Shown in pieces: positions 8,183 through 18,789 of a DNA stretch of 64,000 nucleotides. The notes beneath the pieces were generated by a model. It did no database searches, had not been told where the DNA came from, and saw only the letters and a program-made list of their open reading frames with translations. Source of the DNA: Streptomyces cellostaticus (GTDB taxonomy: Bacteria; Actinomycetota; Actinomycetes; Streptomycetales; Streptomycetaceae); the NCBI RefSeq assembly GCF_001513965.1, contig NZ_KQ948019.1:124001-188000 (forward strand), read 5' to 3'. Both the position numbers and the translations under genes were made by a program. Each line of letters opens with the position of its first letter. Positions within the stretch are counted from its first letter, which is position 1.

Positions 8183-9556
8183 GTGTCCGACCCGCACGAG
8201 CTGAAGGTCCTCAACCCCGCCACCGAGGAGGTCGTCGCCACCGTCCCCGCCGCCGACGCGGCCGAGGTGGACGCCGCGGTCGTACGGGCCTCGCACGCCC
8301 AGCCGAAGTGGGCCGCCCTCCCGCCCGCCGACCGCGCCCGCCTGCTGCGCCGCTTCGCCGACGTCGTCGACGCCCACATCGAGGAACTCGCCCAGCTGGA
8401 GGTCCGCGAGGCCGGCCACACCCTCGGCAACGCCCGCTGGGAGGCCGGCAACGCCCGCGACCTGCTGCTGTACGCGGCCGGCGGCGCCGAACGCCTCCTC
8501 GGCAGGCAGATTCCCGCCCCCGGCGGCTGGGACGTCACCTTCCACGAACCCCTGGGCGTCATCGGCGTGATCGCCCCCTGGAACTTCCCCATGCCCATCG
8601 CCGCCTGGGGCTCCTTCCCGGCGCTCGCCGCGGGCAACGCCGTCGTCCTCAAGCCCGCCGAGACCACCCCGCTGACGGCTCTGCGCCTGGCCGAACTCGC
8701 GCTGGAGGCGGGCCTGCCCGAGGGGCTGTTCCAAGTCCTCCCCGGCTACGGCCACACCGCGGGCCGGGCGCTGGTCGACCACCCCGACGTCGCCAAGATC
8801 GTCTTCACCGGGTCCACCCGCACCGGCCGCGAGGTCATGGAGCGCTGCGCCCGGCTGGTCAAGCCGGTCACCCTCGAACTCGGCGGCAAGAGCCCCAGCG
8901 TCGTCTTCGCCGACGCCGACCTCAAGGCCGCCCTCGACCCGTTCTCCTTCCTGGACAACTCCGGCCAGGACTGCTGCGCCCGCACCCGCATCCTCGTCCA
9001 GGAGTCGGTGTACGAGGAGGCCCGCGCCTTCCTCGCCGACGCGCTGGCCGCCGTCGTGGTGGGCGACCCGGCCGACGAGAAGACCCAGATGGGTCCGCTG
9101 ATCTCCCGTCAGCAGCTGGACCGCGTACGGTCGTACGTCCCCGAGGACGCCCCCGCCCTGCGCGGCGGCGCCCCCGACGGACCCGGCTTCTGGTTCCCGC
9201 CGACCGTCCTGACGGGGGAGCGGCCGGACAGCGCGGCGGCCCGCGAGGAGATCTTCGGCCCCGTCGCCGTCCTGCTCCCCTTCGCCGACGAACAGGACGC
9301 GATCCGCCTGGCCAACGACACCCCCTACGGCCTGTCCGGCTCCATCTGGACCCGGGACGTGGGCCGCGCCCTGCGCGTCTCCCAGGCCGTCCGCGCGGGC
9401 AACCTGTCCGTCAACTCCCACTCCAGCGTCCGCTACTGGACCCCGTTCGGCGGCTTCAAGCAGTCCGGACTCGGCCGTGAACTCGGCCCGGACGCCCTGA
9501 CCGCCTTCACCGAAACCAAGAACGTCTTCATCAGTACGGAGGGCCCCGCACAGTGA
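8183..9556 (+). CDS. Aldehyde dehydrogenase
   Basis: This 457-residue NAD(P)-dependent aldehyde dehydrogenase has the APWNFP nucleotide motif, the general base in LELGGKSPS (Glu232), and the catalytic Cys in NSGQDCCAR (Cys264, with an extra Cys265). The start GTG at 8183 has AAAGG 7 nt upstream; an in-frame GTG at 8168 overlaps the ligase stop and is the alternative. It is in an operon with the ligase and SDR, and probably oxidises a gamma-glutamyl aldehyde to the acid before hydrolysis. Confidence 0.9.
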   Translation: MSDPHELKVLNPATEEVVATVPAADAAEVDAAVVRASHAQPKWAALPPADRARLLRRFADVVDAHIEELAQLEVREAGHTLGNARWEAGNARDLLLYAAGGAERLLGRQIPAPGGWDVTFHEPLGVIGVIAPWNFPMPIAAWGSFPALAAGNAVVLKPAETTPLTALRLAELALEAGLPEGLFQVLPGYGHTAGRALVDHPDVAKIVFTGSTRTGREVMERCARLVKPVTLELGGKSPSVVFADADLKAALDPFSFLDNSGQDCCARTRILVQESVYEEARAFLADALAAVVVGDPADEKTQMGPLISRQQLDRVRSYVPEDAPALRGGAPDGPGFWFPPTVLTGERPDSAAAREEIFGPVAVLLPFADEQDAIRLANDTPYGLSGSIWTRDVGRALRVSQAVRAGNLSVNSHSSVRYWTPFGGFKQSGLGRELGPDALTAFTETKNVFISTEGPAQ

Positions 9557-10335
9557 CCGACTCCATCGTTTGCCGCCGCCTGGTCGGCCGTACCGCCGTC
9601 GTCACCGGAGCCGGCAGCGGCATCGGCCTCGCCGCCGCCCGCCGCCTCGCCTCCGAGGGCGCGCACGTGGTCTGCGCCGACGTCGACGAGGCCCGCGGCA
9701 AGGCCGCCGCCGACGAGATCGGCGGGATCTTCGTCAAGGTCGACGTCACCGACCCCGAGCAGGTCGAGGCGCTGTTCAAGACGGCGTACGACACCTACGG
9801 CAGCGTCGACGTCGCCTTCAACAACGCCGGCATCTCCCCGCCCGACGACGACTCCATCCTGGAGACCGGCCTGGAGGCCTGGAAGCGGGTCCAGGAGGTC
9901 AACCTCACCTCCGTCTACCTGTGCTGCAAGGCCGTCATCCCGTACATGCGCCGCCAGGGCAAGGGCTCCATCATCAACACCGCGTCCTTCGTGGCGAGGA
10001 TGGGCGCGGCCACGTCGCAGATCTCGTACACGGCCTCCAAGGGCGGCGTGCTCGCCATGTCCCGCGAACTGGGCGTGCAGTTCGCCCGCGAGGGCATCCG
10101 GGTGAACGCGCTGTGCCCCGGCCCGGTCAACACCCCGCTGTTGCAGGAGCTGTTCGCCAAGGACCCGGAGCGGGCCGCGCGCCGCCTCGTCCACATCCCG
10201 CTCGGCCGGTTCGCCGAGGCCGGGGAGATCGCCGCCGCCGTCGCCTTCCTGGCCAGCGACGACTCCTCCTTCGTCAACGCCACCGACTTCCTGGTGGACG
10301 GCGGAATCTCGGGCGCGTACGTCACGCCCCTGTAG
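9553..10335 (+). CDS. Short-chain dehydrogenase/reductase
   Basis: The 260-residue SDR has the TGAGSGIG cofactor loop (residues 18-25), NNAG, catalytic Ser145, and the YTASK pair Tyr159/Lys163. The acidic Asp after the second beta strand (ADVDEA) suggests NAD(H). Its GTG overlaps the aldehyde dehydrogenase stop by 4 bp, so the two are translationally coupled. In an ethanolamine route this enzyme would oxidise the alcohol of the gamma-glutamyl amide to the aldehyde, which is inference. Confidence 0.88.
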   Translation: MTDSIVCRRLVGRTAVVTGAGSGIGLAAARRLASEGAHVVCADVDEARGKAAADEIGGIFVKVDVTDPEQVEALFKTAYDTYGSVDVAFNNAGISPPDDDSILETGLEAWKRVQEVNLTSVYLCCKAVIPYMRRQGKGSIINTASFVARMGAATSQISYTASKGGVLAMSRELGVQFAREGIRVNALCPGPVNTPLLQELFAKDPERAARRLVHIPLGRFAEAGEIAAAVAFLASDDSSFVNATDFLVDGGISGAYVTPL

Positions 10336-10361
10336 GGACAAAGGTGTACGGTCCCCAACAT

Positions 10362-11591
<1,230 letters not shown>

Positions 11592-11598
11592 GCGGCGC

Positions 11599-12801
11599 TC
11601 AGAGGAAGGTCCGCCCCTCACCCCGGTAGGTGGGCACGGTCGCCGTCACCGCGTCCCCCTCGATCAGGTGCAGCGCGTCGAACCGCTCGCACAGCTCGCC
11701 CGCCTTGGCGTGCCGGAACCACACCTTGTCACCGATGAGCAGGTCGTCGGCGGGCGAGCCGAGCAGCGGGGTCTGCACCTCGCCGGGGCCCTCCTGCGGG
11801 TCGTACCCGAGGCCCTCCGGCAGGTACGGCACCGGCAGCCGGTCGGGACCGGCGGCACCGGAGGCCGGATAGCCGCCGCCGAGCACGGTGACGACACCCA
11901 CCCCGGGCCGGCGCACGACGGGCTGGGCGAACAGGGCGGCCGGGCGGCCGCTGAAGGACGTGTAGTTGTCGAAGAGCCGAGGCACGTACAACCCGGAACC
12001 GGCCGCGATCTCGGTCACGGCCTCCTCGGCGGCGGTGTGCTGCACACTGCCCGTGCCACCGCCGTTGACGAACTCCAGCTCGGGCGCCACGGCCCGCACC
12101 GCCCGCACCACGGCGCCCCGCCGCTCGGCCAGCTCGCGCCGGGCGGCGGCCTGCATCAGCCGAACCGCCCGCGAGCGAAGCGGCCGCCCGGCCACGGCGT
12201 CCCCGACCCCGGCGATGTGCCCCTCGTACGCCATGATCCCCACCAGCCGGAACCCCGGCCGCCGGGCCACGGCCCTGGCCAGCTCGGCGAGTTGGGCCGG
12301 GGCGTGCAGCGGCGAACGCCGCGCACCCACCCTGACCCGGCCGCCCAGCAGCTTCAGGGAGGTGTCCAACTCCAGGCAGACCCGCACCACTTCACGCCCG
12401 CCGTCGCGGGCCGCGTCGATGAGATCGAGGTGCGCGACGTCGTCGACCATCACGGTGACGGCGCCGGCGAGCTTGGGATCGCCGGCCAGCTCAGCGAAGC
12501 CCGCACGGTCGGCGGACGGATAGGCCAGCAGGATGTCGTCGAACCCGGAGCGGGCGAGCCACAGCGACTCGGCCAGGGTGAACGACATGAGGCCCTGGAA
12601 GCCGTCCTTGGCCAGGACACGCTCCAGCAGGGCCCGGCAGCGGACCGACTTGCTGGCGACCCGGACCGGCTTGCCGGCGGCGCGGCGGACCAGGTCGTCC
12701 GCGTTGGCGTCGAAGGCGTCCAGATCCACGATCGCGACGGGGGCGTCGAGATGGGCGGTGGCCCGGTCGTAACGGGCCCGATCAGCGGCACGCGCAGTCA
12801 T
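11599..12801 (-). CDS. PLP-dependent alanine racemase-fold enzyme (D-threonine aldolase/amino-acid deaminase-like)
   Basis: The 400-residue protein has the fold-type III N-terminal barrel: the PLP-binding Lys in RVASKSVRC (Lys51), FVNGGGTGS for the phosphate, and a C-terminal beta domain with GGYPAS. It resembles the 'amino acid deaminase/aldolase' and D-threonine-aldolase branch rather than true alanine racemase. The ATG at 12801 starts a normal N-terminus. It converges on the phosphatase with a 7-bp gap. Whether it acts on D-Ser, D-Thr or another amino acid cannot be decided. Confidence 0.75.
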   Translation of the reverse strand: MTARAADRARYDRATAHLDAPVAIVDLDAFDANADDLVRRAAGKPVRVASKSVRCRALLERVLAKDGFQGLMSFTLAESLWLARSGFDDILLAYPSADRAGFAELAGDPKLAGAVTVMVDDVAHLDLIDAARDGGREVVRVCLELDTSLKLLGGRVRVGARRSPLHAPAQLAELARAVARRPGFRLVGIMAYEGHIAGVGDAVAGRPLRSRAVRLMQAAARRELAERRGAVVRAVRAVAPELEFVNGGGTGSVQHTAAEEAVTEIAAGSGLYVPRLFDNYTSFSGRPAALFAQPVVRRPGVGVVTVLGGGYPASGAAGPDRLPVPYLPEGLGYDPQEGPGEVQTPLLGSPADDLLIGDKVWFRHAKAGELCERFDALHLIEGDAVTATVPTYRGEGRTFL

Positions 12802-13074
12802 GACGGAAGCCTGCCAGACAGGATTACCGCAGGGTAGGGGGACGATCCGGGCAGATGCCCCGGCCTGGCGGACTGGTTCTGTTTCTCTCCCGGACAACCC
12901 GTAGAGTGACGCGCACGTACGGCGGAACGCATCCGGCCGCATCACCTGAACCGGGATGCCGGTCCAGCCGTACGGGTATGCGTGCCCGGACGGGGTTTTC
13001 CGACCGGGCGCGGCCGAGAAGCACGACGGCCCGCGTACGAGGAAGCGGCCCGGGCACGAGGAAACGGGGGGTGC
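12802..13074. other. Divergent intergenic region, no gene seen
   Basis: This 273-bp region separates the PLP enzyme (leftward) from the proline-rich protein gene (rightward) and must carry both promoters. No strong hairpin, clear sigma-factor hexamer pair or conserved ORF was recognised. Confidence 0.5.
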
Positions 13075-15207
13075 ATGAGCACGGAAGCGCGCCGCGCCCC
13101 GATCCCTCCGCGCCCGTCGACTCCGCCTCCGGGCCCCGCCCAGGACACCACCCCCGGCACACCGTCACCGGGCACGCCCGCTGCCGGAAGGACCGGCGCG
13201 GGATCCGCAGCACAGGGGACCAGGCCGGAATCCGGCGGGCCGGAAGCCCTGACGGCGTCCGTCGGCCGAGGCATGGCGGGGGAGCGGTCCGCGTACGGGG
13301 CTGCCGCCGGGTCCGCCGAGATCCCGGCCGCGTACGGACCCCTCGCGGAGCCGCCCGCACGCCGAATCCCGGGGCCGCAGCACACCGCGCCCGCGCCAGG
13401 CGACGACGACCTCGACGACGAGCCCTCCGTGTTCGCACCGCGCGCTGCGCGGAGCGCGTCCGCTCAGGCGACGGGGGAGGGACAGCCACAGACCGCGCCC
13501 TCCGAGGGACCGACCGGGACCGGCCGTTCCCACGTCCCCGCCTCGCGCCCCTCCGCCGTACCGGAGGCCGCCGACCCGGTGAGCCCGCCACCGCCCCCCG
13601 CCTCGGCCCGCTTCCCCGACGCCCCACCGTCCGCGGGCCGCGAGCCGCACGACGTCGGCGCCGCTGCGACCGCGCCTCCGCGCCCGGTGCGCGTCCCTGG
13701 GGCTCAGCCCCGCCGCCCCGAGACCCCGGCGGAATCCTTGTCGGAGACGACGGCCCGGCTCCGGCCGATCCCGTCGGCGACCGGGCCGCGGCGCCCTGGG
13801 CCTGCGTCGTCCTCCGCCTCCGGGCGCCCGGGGTCGCAGGGGTCTGCCGCCGGACATCCGGGTTCCACGTCAGCCCCCGTCTCCGACCGCGAGGATCCCT
13901 CGGCGGCGCTGCGCGCGGGGTCCCGGCCGCACCGATCCGGAGCGCCTGCGGAGGCCCCGTCCGAGACGACGGCCCGGCTCCGGCCGATCCCGTCGGCACC
14001 CGGGACGCCGCTCCCGGGGTCTGCGGCCTCGCCCGCCTCCGGGCCCACGCGGGGGTCCGCTGCCGGGTACGCGGGCTCCTCGCCACTGCCCGCCCCCGAC
14101 CACGAGGTTTCCTCGGCGCCGGAGCCCGCCTCCGGACGCCCTGCGTCCGCATCGGCGCCCGTCTTCGGACGCCCTGCCTCCGCATCGCCGCCCGCCCCCG
14201 GCCGCCCTGCCTCCTCACCGGCCCCCGCCCCCAGCCGCCCGGCTTCTCCGTCGCTGGTGTCGCCGCCCCTGCCCGGTGTGCGTGATCTTCGGACCGCATG
14301 GAGTCCGAGCGATCCGGCCCACCCCGCCAGCCCCCCGCCGGCTTCTCCGGATCCGGCCTTCTCCTGGAGTGCCGGGGCGGCCGCCCGGCCCGTCGTGTCC
14401 TTCGGGGATCCGGAGGGGTACGACGGGCGGATGCGGGCACGGCCGCTGGGGGTACGGGTACGGCCCCGGACCGCCGCTGCCGCCGCCTGCCTGGTCCTCG
14501 GGCTCGGCCTCATCGGCGGTGCTGTGACCGGGAGTTGGCTCACCGGAGATGATGGGGACGGCTCGGCCGGAAGCGGATTCAGCGCGGCCGCGACGCTGTG
14601 GCACAGCGTGCCCGTCGACCAGCTCTTCCCGCCCACCCTCCAGGGCACCGGAGCCGGCCCCGGCGGCGCCGACCGGTCCTGGACGCGGATCGCCGTCGCC
14701 CCGGACAGCGGCTGCACCGACGCCTTCGACCCGCTGCTGCACAAGGTCCTCGCCCCCGTCGGCTGCCAGCGCCTCCTGCGCGCCACCTACACCGACGCCA
14801 CCCAGACCTACGTCACCACCGTCGGCCTGCTGTTCACCAAGGGCGACTCCGCGAGCATGTCCGCGCTCGCCGCCCGCTTCCGCGACGAGCACCTGGACCG
14901 CCGCACCGACCTGATGCCCCGGCCGTACGCCGCCAAGGGCACCGCCGCGGCCGGCTTCGGCGACAAGCAGCGCGCCACCTGGACCATCTCCGTCCTCACC
15001 GACTCCCCCGTCGTCGCCTACGCCGTCTCCGGCTGGGCCGACGGCCGCACCGTCGACTCCCCGCAGCCCGCCGCGGACGCCACCGGCTCCGCCGCCACCA
15101 CGGCACCGGCCCAGGCGGGCCTCGGCAACGAGGCGCAGGGCCTGGCCGACCGTATCGAACGGCGCCTGCGCCAGACCGTCAGCTCGGCCTCGGAGAAACC
15201 TTCATGA
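13075..15207 (+). CDS. Proline-rich single-pass membrane protein coupled to a mycosin
   Basis: The first ~460 of 710 residues are low-complexity Pro/Ala/Ser/Gly sequence with repeated units (SETTARLRPIPSA occurs twice; GRPAS repeats follow). One membrane segment (about residues 468-490, ACLVLGLGLIGGAVTG) is followed by a folded extracytoplasmic domain with two cysteines (DSGCTDAFD and PVGCQRL). It thus has a disordered cytoplasmic tail and an exterior domain. Its stop overlaps the start of the subtilisin-like mycosin by 4 bp (ATGA), implying co-production. No enzymatic motif was recognised. The ATG at 13075 follows GGGGGG. Confidence 0.75.
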   Translation: MSTEARRAPIPPRPSTPPPGPAQDTTPGTPSPGTPAAGRTGAGSAAQGTRPESGGPEALTASVGRGMAGERSAYGAAAGSAEIPAAYGPLAEPPARRIPGPQHTAPAPGDDDLDDEPSVFAPRAARSASAQATGEGQPQTAPSEGPTGTGRSHVPASRPSAVPEAADPVSPPPPPASARFPDAPPSAGREPHDVGAAATAPPRPVRVPGAQPRRPETPAESLSETTARLRPIPSATGPRRPGPASSSASGRPGSQGSAAGHPGSTSAPVSDREDPSAALRAGSRPHRSGAPAEAPSETTARLRPIPSAPGTPLPGSAASPASGPTRGSAAGYAGSSPLPAPDHEVSSAPEPASGRPASASAPVFGRPASASPPAPGRPASSPAPAPSRPASPSLVSPPLPGVRDLRTAWSPSDPAHPASPPPASPDPAFSWSAGAAARPVVSFGDPEGYDGRMRARPLGVRVRPRTAAAAACLVLGLGLIGGAVTGSWLTGDDGDGSAGSGFSAAATLWHSVPVDQLFPPTLQGTGAGPGGADRSWTRIAVAPDSGCTDAFDPLLHKVLAPVGCQRLLRATYTDATQTYVTTVGLLFTKGDSASMSALAARFRDEHLDRRTDLMPRPYAAKGTAAAGFGDKQRATWTISVLTDSPVVAYAVSGWADGRTVDSPQPAADATGSAATTAPAQAGLGNEAQGLADRIERRLRQTVSSASEKPS

Positions 15208-16391
15208 GGCGATCGATGTCCGGCCGCCGCCGCGTGAGCGCCGCCGGCGCATCGGTGAGCCTCCTGCTCGCCGGCTCCCTCACTCTGCTGCCGTCCACCG
15301 CCGCGTACGCCGACGGCATCCGTGGCCAGCAGTGGGGCCTGTCCGCCCTCCACCTCGACGAGGCCTGGCGCACCACCAAGGGCCAGGGCGTCACCGTCGC
15401 CGTCCTGGACACCGGAGTCGAGGCCGACCACCCGGACCTGGCCGGCAACGTCCTGCCCGCCAAGGACATGATCGGCTTCGGCGCCGAGCCCGGCGACCGC
15501 ACCTGGGCCCGGCACGGCACCGCCATGGCCGGCATCATCGCCGGACACGGCCACGGACCCGGCAACGCCGACGGCGTCATGGGCGTCGCCCCCGAGGCGA
15601 GGATCCTGCCCGTACGGGTCATCCTGGAGGACGGCGACTCCGCCCGCACCAAGGCCCGCACCACCCGGGGCAACGCTCTCGCCGACGGCATCCGCTGGGC
15701 CGCCGACCACGGCGCCGACGTCATCAACCTCTCCCTCGGCGACGACTCGAACTCCGCGCACCCGGAGCCGAGCGAGGACGAGGCCGTGCAGTACGCCCTG
15801 AAGAAGGGCGTGGTCGTGGTGGCCTCCGCGGGCAACGGCGGCGACAAGGGCGACCACGTCTCCTACCCGGCCGCCTACCCGGGCGTCATCGCCGCCACCG
15901 CCGTGGACAAGTACGGCACCCGCGCCTCCTTCTCCACCCGCCGCTGGTACGCCGCGGTCAGCGCGCCCGGCGTGGACGTCGTGATCGCCGACCCCGACCA
16001 CAAGTACTACGAGGGCTGGGGCACCTCGGCCGCCTCCGCCTTCGTCTCCGGCGCTGCGGCACTGATCAAGGCGGCCCACCCCACCCTGGCCCCGGCCCAG
16101 ATCAAGAAGCTCCTGGAGGACACGGCCCGCGACGCCCCGGTAGGCGGCCGCGACGACTCCCGAGGCTTCGGCATGATCGACCCGGCAGCAGCCCTCAGGG
16201 CAGCGGCCAAGCTCAAGCCGCGGGCCCTGCACCCGGCGTCGTACGACGAAAAGTACTTCGGCTCAGGCCCGGACGCGGCCAGGCCCACCAGCTCGGCTTC
16301 CGACTGGGCGGGCCCCTTGGCAGGCGGCATCGGCGGAGTTCTGCTGGTAGCGGGGTTCGTCCTGTGGAGAAACCGAAGGACAACTCCCTGA
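15204..16391 (+). CDS. Mycosin-like S8 serine protease (type VII secretion-associated type)
   Basis: The 395-residue protein has a signal peptide, a subtilisin domain with Asp69 (VAVLDTGVE), His104 (RHGTAMAG), oxyanion Asn211 and Ser275 (GTSAASAF), and a C-terminal membrane anchor (GGIGGVLLVAGFVLW). This is the architecture of mycosins that process or support ESX secretion. No EccC ATPase or WXG100 gene is in the window, so it may act outside a type VII locus, with the proline-rich partner. It is translationally coupled to that gene. Confidence 0.85.
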   Translation: MRRSMSGRRRVSAAGASVSLLLAGSLTLLPSTAAYADGIRGQQWGLSALHLDEAWRTTKGQGVTVAVLDTGVEADHPDLAGNVLPAKDMIGFGAEPGDRTWARHGTAMAGIIAGHGHGPGNADGVMGVAPEARILPVRVILEDGDSARTKARTTRGNALADGIRWAADHGADVINLSLGDDSNSAHPEPSEDEAVQYALKKGVVVVASAGNGGDKGDHVSYPAAYPGVIAATAVDKYGTRASFSTRRWYAAVSAPGVDVVIADPDHKYYEGWGTSAASAFVSGAAALIKAAHPTLAPAQIKKLLEDTARDAPVGGRDDSRGFGMIDPAAALRAAAKLKPRALHPASYDEKYFGSGPDAARPTSSASDWAGPLAGGIGGVLLVAGFVLWRNRRTTP

Positions 16392-16404
16392 GGGACGCGT
16401 ACTC

Positions 16405-17388
16405 CTACGGTGCAGAGGCGAACCCGGCCACCGCCGCCTTCGCAGCAGCCTCCACGAGAGCGATGCCCTTCGCCTGACTCGCCGTCCCCTTCGACAGCAC
16501 AGCCACCAGATAATCGGCCCCGTCCACCGTCACCCGCCCGATGCTGTTCACATCCCACAGCCCCGTCGTACTACGCGGCAGCCACCCGTTCTTCAACGCC
16601 CACGAGGAACCGGCAGCCGCCGCCGACACCCCCCACCGCTGATCGGCCTCCACAGCCTTCATCAACCCCTGGACGTACGTCCGAGAGGCCGCACTCAGCA
16701 GCGACTCCTCCCCGAACACCTGCTGAAGCAACACCAGTTGATCCGCAGCCGTGGTCTGCGTCAGCCCCCACAGCTCACCGTCACCACCCGAGGTCGCCGA
16801 CAGGCCGAAGCGCTCGTTCGCCGCGTCCAGACCCTCAGCCCGCCCGATCGTGTGCCACAAGGCCGTCGCGGACGCGTTGTCGCTGTTCTCGATCATCTTC
16901 GCGGCGTACGCCCTCTCCGCCGCCGTCGGCTGCCGCCCCGCGTCCTGCGCCTGGAGCAGCAGCGTGGCCAGGATGTCGACCTTGACGATGCTCGCCGTGT
17001 CGAAGGCGGCCTCGCCGTACGCGGCGCTCTGGCCGGAGTCCAGTTCCAGCACCGCCGCCGACACCTCTGCTCCGGACGGCACCGTCACCGATGCCATCGC
17101 CTTCGCCAGTGAGGCCTTGCGGTCCACAGCCGAAGGTGACGTCGCGCGTTCCACCGATGCCTCCTCGCCCGCCGCGGCCGAGGAGGAGGCCGACGGCGAC
17201 GCCGCCGACGATACGGCGCCGGCACCGGAGTGCGCCCGTGCCTTCACACAGACCGTGCTGCCCGCCGTGACCCCGGCCACGGCGACGACGGCGAGTGCGG
17301 TGGACAGAAGGGGGCGGCGCCGGGCGCGGCGGGCGCGGCGACGGCCGGCTCTGGAGGACTCCATGCCCGGGATGCTCGGGGCGGGCAC
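16405..17388 (-). CDS. Class A beta-lactamase-fold serine hydrolase, exported
   Basis: After an Arg-rich N-terminus and a membrane segment (residues about 28-47) this 327-residue protein shows SIVK (Ser133-Lys136), SDN and KNG (in place of KTG), the three active-site boxes of class A beta-lactamases and DD-peptidases. The omega-loop glutamate motif of true beta-lactamases is not obvious. It is probably an anchored penicillin-binding-type hydrolase rather than a resistance enzyme. The GTG at 17388 has GAGG upstream; the ATG at 17364 is an alternative. Confidence 0.75.
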   Translation of the reverse strand: MPAPSIPGMESSRAGRRRARRARRRPLLSTALAVVAVAGVTAGSTVCVKARAHSGAGAVSSAASPSASSSAAAGEEASVERATSPSAVDRKASLAKAMASVTVPSGAEVSAAVLELDSGQSAAYGEAAFDTASIVKVDILATLLLQAQDAGRQPTAAERAYAAKMIENSDNASATALWHTIGRAEGLDAANERFGLSATSGGDGELWGLTQTTAADQLVLLQQVFGEESLLSAASRTYVQGLMKAVEADQRWGVSAAAAGSSWALKNGWLPRSTTGLWDVNSIGRVTVDGADYLVAVLSKGTASQAKGIALVEAAAKAAVAGFASAP

Positions 17389-17509
17389 TGTGTGCCTCGT
17401 GGGACGGACGTGAGATCCGCGTCAGGGAAGGCTGAGATTCCTGTGAAGGGCGTGACGGCCCGGTTCCCCGGGCCCGCACAAAGCCGGCGGCATCCCCCCT
17501 ATAGGGTCG

Positions 17510-18247
17510 GTGACCGTGGCGAACAAGAACATTCCCGACCCCGGCTTCTCCGACGACGACGGCTCCGCCGACCCCCGGCTGAGCGCCGCCCTCGCCGCCT
17601 GGGCCGAGGACCGCACGGCCGTGGGCCCGGTCCTGGAGGCGCTCCGGGGCGCCCGGCTGCTGGTGCCCGTGGTGGCCGTGCTCGGCGAGGTCGAGGAGGA
17701 CGAGAACGGGCTGCGCCGCGAGAAGACCAGCGACATGGCCGTACCCACCCTGAAGGCCGGCCACCGCACCGCCCTGCCCGCCTTCACCTCCACCGACTCC
17801 CTGGCCCGCTGGGACCCGGCGGCCCGCCCCGTCGCGGTACCCCTGCACCAGGCCCTGCAGGCCGCCGCGCACGAGAAGGCGGACACCGTCGTGCTCGACC
17901 TCGCCGGACCGGTGCCCTTCGAACTGACCGGCCAGGCGCTGCTCGCCCTCGCCGAGGGCCGTACGAGCACCGATCCGCTCGCCGACCCGGCCGTCGTCGA
18001 GGCCGTGCGCGCCGCTGTGGCCGCCGAGCCCGCCGTGCTGCGCGCCCACTTCGGGCCCGGGCAGGCCGACGGGACCCTCGCCCTCGTCCTCGACCCGGCT
18101 GCCGCGCCCGCCGAGGCCGCCCGCGCGGTCGCCGGGCGGCTGGCCGCCGACGACACACTGAGGGCCCGCCTGGTGCGCGGCCTCGACCTGGCACTGCTGC
18201 CGGCCGGGACCACCCCTCCGGGCGAGCCCTTGTACGTGCGGGAGTGA
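17510..18247 (+). CDS. SseB-like N-terminal-domain protein
   Basis: This 245-residue protein resembles actinobacterial proteins with the SseB (enhanced serine sensitivity) N-terminal fold: LLVPVVAVLGE, then PAFTSTDSLARW. The function of this family is poorly defined and no catalytic motif is seen. The start may be the GTG at 17510 or the GTG at 17516 (VANKN). It is divergent from the beta-lactamase-fold gene and converges on the DUF1844 gene. Confidence 0.7.
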   Translation: MTVANKNIPDPGFSDDDGSADPRLSAALAAWAEDRTAVGPVLEALRGARLLVPVVAVLGEVEEDENGLRREKTSDMAVPTLKAGHRTALPAFTSTDSLARWDPAARPVAVPLHQALQAAAHEKADTVVLDLAGPVPFELTGQALLALAEGRTSTDPLADPAVVEAVRAAVAAEPAVLRAHFGPGQADGTLALVLDPAAAPAEAARAVAGRLAADDTLRARLVRGLDLALLPAGTTPPGEPLYVRE

Positions 18248-18280
18248 AAACACCCCCGCGGCTGACCGTAGGACCGAGGC

Positions 18281-18637
18281 CTAGCCGTAGACCGGGCCGG
18301 TGTACTTCTCGCCCGGACCCTGGCCCGGCTCGTCCGGCACGACCGACGCCTCGCGGAACGCCAGCTGCAGCGACTTCAGGCCGTCACGCAGCGGCGCCGC
18401 GTGGAACGAGCTGATCTCGGTCGCGCTCGCGTCCAGCAGACCGGCGAGCGCGGTCACCAGCTTGCGGGCCTCGTCCAGGTCCTTGTACTTGTCGCCCTCC
18501 TCGCTCAGGCCGAGCTTCACGGCGGCGGCGCTCATCAGGTTGACGGCGACCGTCACGATCACCTCGACGGCGGGAACCTCGGCGATGTCCCGGGTCATCG
18601 CGTCGAAGTCGGTGTTCTCAGGAGGGGTCTCACTCAT
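18281..18637 (-). CDS. DUF1844-family protein
   Basis: The 118-residue protein contains the conserved helical core VEVIVTVAVNLMSAAAVKLGL, followed by a helix with DLDEARKLVTALAGLLD, as in DUF1844 proteins. These are commonly encoded next to infC in Streptomyces. No function is known. The ATG at 18637 follows GAGG-type sequence. It is transcribed away from the infC leader. Confidence 0.8.
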   Translation of the reverse strand: MSETPPENTDFDAMTRDIAEVPAVEVIVTVAVNLMSAAAVKLGLSEEGDKYKDLDEARKLVTALAGLLDASATEISSFHAAPLRDGLKSLQLAFREASVVPDEPGQGPGEKYTGPVYG

Positions 18638-18789
18638 GCCCCACACGATAGGCGAGGGCGGCCGGGCGCCTTCATCAGCCCCACCCGGGCTCAATTAGCC
18701 CTTGTCAAGCGATCCTGCTAACCTTGTTGACGACCGGCCGGACACTACTGTGCTCGGCCCACAAGTGGAGGCTCCGATCTCCCACCTGA

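Noticed and set aside
16405..17388. True beta-lactamase resistance gene
   Set aside because: SIVK, SDN and KNG boxes are present but the omega-loop glutamate motif is not evident, and an anchored DD-peptidase-like role is at least as likely.
18702..18755. Promoter for infC from TTGTCA or TTGACG hexamers
   Set aside because: No -10 element at acceptable spacing could be found for either.
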